DNA from: a bacterium
GTDB taxonomy: Bacteria; JAGOBX01
Direction: 5' to 3'
Assembly: GCA_029551925.1 (NCBI GenBank)
Contig: JAKPEO010000126.1
Coordinates: 1 to 36,134 of the forward strand
DNA length: 36,134 bases
Shown in pieces: positions 35,001-36,134 of this stretch. A model generated the notes under the pieces. That model ran no database searches, was not told the origin of the DNA, and was given only the letters and a program-made list of their open reading frames with translations. How positions within the stretch are numbered: the first letter of the stretch is position 1; the number at the start of each line of letters is the position of its first letter. The translations under genes and the position numbers were made by a program.

Positions 35001-36134
35001 TTTTACGAAAAGGGAATAAAAATACTCAAAGAGGGCGGTCATCTTTGCTTTATAACCTCCAATAAATGGATGCGTGCCGGTTATGGCGAAAAGCTGAGAA
35101 ACTTTTTCTTACAGTATAATCCGAAAGTACTAGTGGACTTAGGACCAGGTGTATTTGAAAGTGCTACGGTAGATACAAACATTATATTAATTCAAAAAGT
35201 GCAAAAACAGCTCTTAAGTGTAAGGGCTGTAACTTTGGCCAAAGACGAAGATATCAATATAGCTAACCAGCTTACACAGCTTGGTGTAATACTTGAAAAA
35301 CTTAGTAAAGATGCCTGGTTTATTGGCTCAAGTGCCGAGCAACGACTTAAAGAAAAAATCGAACGCATAGGTAAGCCGCTTAAAGATTGGGATGTGAATA
35401 TTTACTATGGAATAAAAACCGGACTTAACGAAGCCTTTATTATAAGTACCGAAAAGCGTAATGAAATATTGGCGAATTGCAAAACAGAAGATGAACGCCG
35501 TCGCACTGAAGCAATTATTAAACCTATTCTTAGAGGTAGAGATATCAAACGCTACTACTACGAATGGGCTGGGCTGTGGGTGATAGTTATCCCTGCTGGT
35601 TGGACCAATGAAAATAAAAAAAATGAGGACCCAGAAATATTTATTAAAAAGAATTTTCCATCACTAATGAATTATTTAATTCCATTTGAAGATAAAGCAA
35701 AAAAACGAGATGATCAAGGTGATTATTGGTGGGAACTTCGCGCGTGTGCCTACTACCCCGAGTTTGAGAAGGAGAAGGTGGTGTGGCAGAGAATAACACA
35801 AGAACCAACATTTTGTTTAGTAAAGTCAGGTGTATTAATTTTAGATAGTATGGCATTTTTTACAGGGAAAAAATTGAAATTTATTATGGCTCTATTAAAC
35901 TCAAGGTTAATTTATCAATATGTTAATATGATAGTTCACCAATATGGTTTTACAGGATATAGATTATCAAATCAATATGTAGAAATTATTCCCCTTCCCC
36001 CCATCACAGAAGAAAACCAACATATTGTCAACCAAATAGAATCCCTTGTGGATAAAATCCTTGCATCCAAAAAACAAAATCTACAGGCTGACACAACTAA
36101 ATTAGAGGAAGAAATAGACCAGCTGGTGTATCAA
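32085..36134 (+). CDS. Eco57I-like restriction-modification enzyme carrying an in-frame RAYT transposase (3' end outside window)
   Basis: One frame is open for all 1350 codons from ATG 32085 (AGGTG six bases upstream) to the window edge, with no stop. The host enzyme has an N-terminal region with EIDLLIVNIKKESKLERARTS in pieces near residue 70, a helical part, GVYYTPREIVHYM, methyltransferase motif I DPAIGSGAF (523-531), GVDID (about 819-822), motif IV NPPY (938-941) and a C-terminal target-recognition region (ILRGRDIKRYYYEW). The end LVYQ suggests only a few residues are missing. Residues about 551-803 are foreign: a RAYT transposase plus REP repeats, in frame. Without them the protein has the usual length for type IIG enzymes. 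Activity after insertion is unknown. Confidence 0.85.
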   Translation, partial: MDRQTLKQIIVNTFESKFDEKNYKKFLKNLLKFFDEKNTFSYVGQFIPDAYKDKISSFERIGKYTYDDKEIDLLIVNIKKESKLERARTSQRNFISWYLKGSRGGKLKDAALVAFVSPESDDWRFSLVKMEYKFEQTTTGKIKVKEDFTPAKRWSFWVGPNESSHTAQSRFLPILENDDFKPTLDDLENAFNVEIVTKEFFEKYRDLFIKTKQQLDKIVKKDEKIKKEFTIKKINTVDFAKKLLGQITFLYFLQKKGWFGVEKGKNWGTGPKDFIRQLFNKKYGKYTNFFNDILEPLFYEALRTDRSPADHFYSRFNCKIPFLNGGLFDPINNYDWVNTEILLSNDLFSNENKTKEGDIGDGILDIFDRYNFTVNEEEPLEKEVALDPELLGKIYEKLNAIRQDNFDEYLKVISSGNKGEENKFNKEYGVYYTPREIVHYMCQESIINFLATELNSKVRQDDLEEFVLYADLIYEHEKTALQKSEAINRGEIKGTKYEHKIPQSIREHSKEIDKLLANIKICDPAIGSGAFPIGMLQEIVKLRRLLSIYCNTGIPACKFENSHADEVHITHRNLPHWTKKGSIYWVTFRLADSLPQEKLEIWKSERDEWLKKHPQPWNDEEWQEFNKNFLGRLENWLDSGYGSCVLSIPEIREKVKECIMKYDGVRLKIHAVVIMPNHVHLLIEPLMKYSLSEILKGIKGASANEVNKILGTTGKKVWMEESYDHIVRSEKEYFHFINYIKENPTKAHLTVDNYWLYVAQVFLLVDNKDTQTGMSVLHSADTQTRMSVLLPPDSQTGMSVLHSSYDLKRHCIENSLYGVDIDSGAVEVCKLRFWLSMIVDEEDFKTIKPLPNLDYKVVCGDSLLGVEKDLFNNQAFEKLEKLKPQYFNETNPNNKQKLKKEIDKIIDEITNGHNEFDFEVYFSEVFHQKGGFDVVIANPPYVQLQKSSGRFANLYQNKGFSVFDRMGDIYCLFYEKGIKILKEGGHLCFITSNKWMRAGYGEKLRNFFLQYNPKVLVDLGPGVFESATVDTNIILIQKVQKQLLSVRAVTLAKDEDINIANQLTQLGVILEKLSKDAWFIGSSAEQRLKEKIERIGKPLKDWDVNIYYGIKTGLNEAFIISTEKRNEILANCKTEDERRRTEAIIKPILRGRDIKRYYYEWAGLWVIVIPAGWTNENKKNEDPEIFIKKNFPSLMNYLIPFEDKAKKRDDQGDYWWELRACAYYPEFEKEKVVWQRITQEPTFCLVKSGVLILDSMAFFTGKKLKFIMALLNSRLIYQYVNMIVHQYGFTGYRLSNQYVEIIPLPPITEENQHIVNQIESLVDKILASKKQNLQADTTKLEEEIDQLVYQ
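33737..33756 (-). repeat. Left REP-like hairpin of the RAYT element
   Basis: TACAGGCA and TGCCTGTA form a perfect 8-bp stem around loop TTCC. Read on the minus strand the loop is GGAA, the same as in two of the three right-hand repeats, so left and right copies are inverted relative to each other, as in REP pairs around RAYT genes. Confidence 0.8.
34393..34484 (+). repeat. Three right-hand REP-like hairpins at exact 36-nt spacing
   Basis: CACAGACA-(GGAA/AGAA/GGAA)-TGTCTGTG occurs at 34393-34412, 34429-34448 and 34465-34484. Each is a perfect 8-bp stem with a 4-nt loop. The 36-nt period equals 12 codons, so the frame passes through unchanged and encodes repeated QTGMSVL / QTRMSVL peptides. 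Confidence 0.9.

Overview
The window is AT-rich and densely coded. It uses the standard bacterial code, since TGA ends several genes, including cheW and pta. A lipoprotein, a predicted envelope protein with a Sec signal, CarD and a large chemotaxis/FapA operon suggest a diderm-like, probably motile or surface-sensing bacterium from a poorly sampled lineage. Acetate metabolism (Pta) and a molybdenum hydroxylase would fit an anaerobe. I cannot assign a phylum from sequence alone.

Region 1 (1-11771, + strand) is one long signalling operon: 3' end of cheA, cheW, a 796-aa HEAT-repeat protein, cheR, cheB, a pseudo-receiver/anti-sigma-type ATPase, a STAS protein, a duplicated FapA/DUF342 protein with an internal Jag-N-like domain, and a TPR lipoprotein. 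It joins chemotaxis adaptation enzymes to a partner-switch pair. Region 2 (11800-15590) is a three-subunit molybdenum hydroxylase operon (FAD, 2Fe-2S, Mo subunits) behind a good sigma70-type promoter. Region 3 (15600-19547, +) holds a long inverted repeat, an HU-like protein, a YchF-like protein with altered G motifs, an unknown protein with an RNase H-like N-terminal motif, RecO, and a receiver-HEAT protein.

Region 4 (19544-24939, - strand) carries two paralogous CNNM/CorC-type CBS membrane proteins, a receiver-histidine kinase, and an M48-like membrane protein that has lost its HExxH motif but has two C-terminal zinc ribbons. Its 5' leader contains a perfect 15-bp hairpin. Region 5 (25151-28840, +) has CarD, a YacL-like PIN-TRAM membrane protein, a predicted envelope protein and phosphate acetyltransferase.

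Region 6 (about 28850-36134) is an accessory DNA-modification/restriction island. It holds a coupled methyltransferase and a PD-(D/E)XK endonuclease with a possible EVE-like N-terminus, a GC-rich structured islet, the wreck of a second methyltransferase, and a giant Eco57I-like restriction-modification ORF that stays open to the window edge. Inside that last ORF, between methyltransferase motif I and the next SAM-binding strand, sits an in-frame RAYT/Y1 transposase bounded by REP-like hairpins. It has no start or stop codon of its own, so the transposase and the restriction enzyme share one reading frame. This is the most unusual feature of the window.
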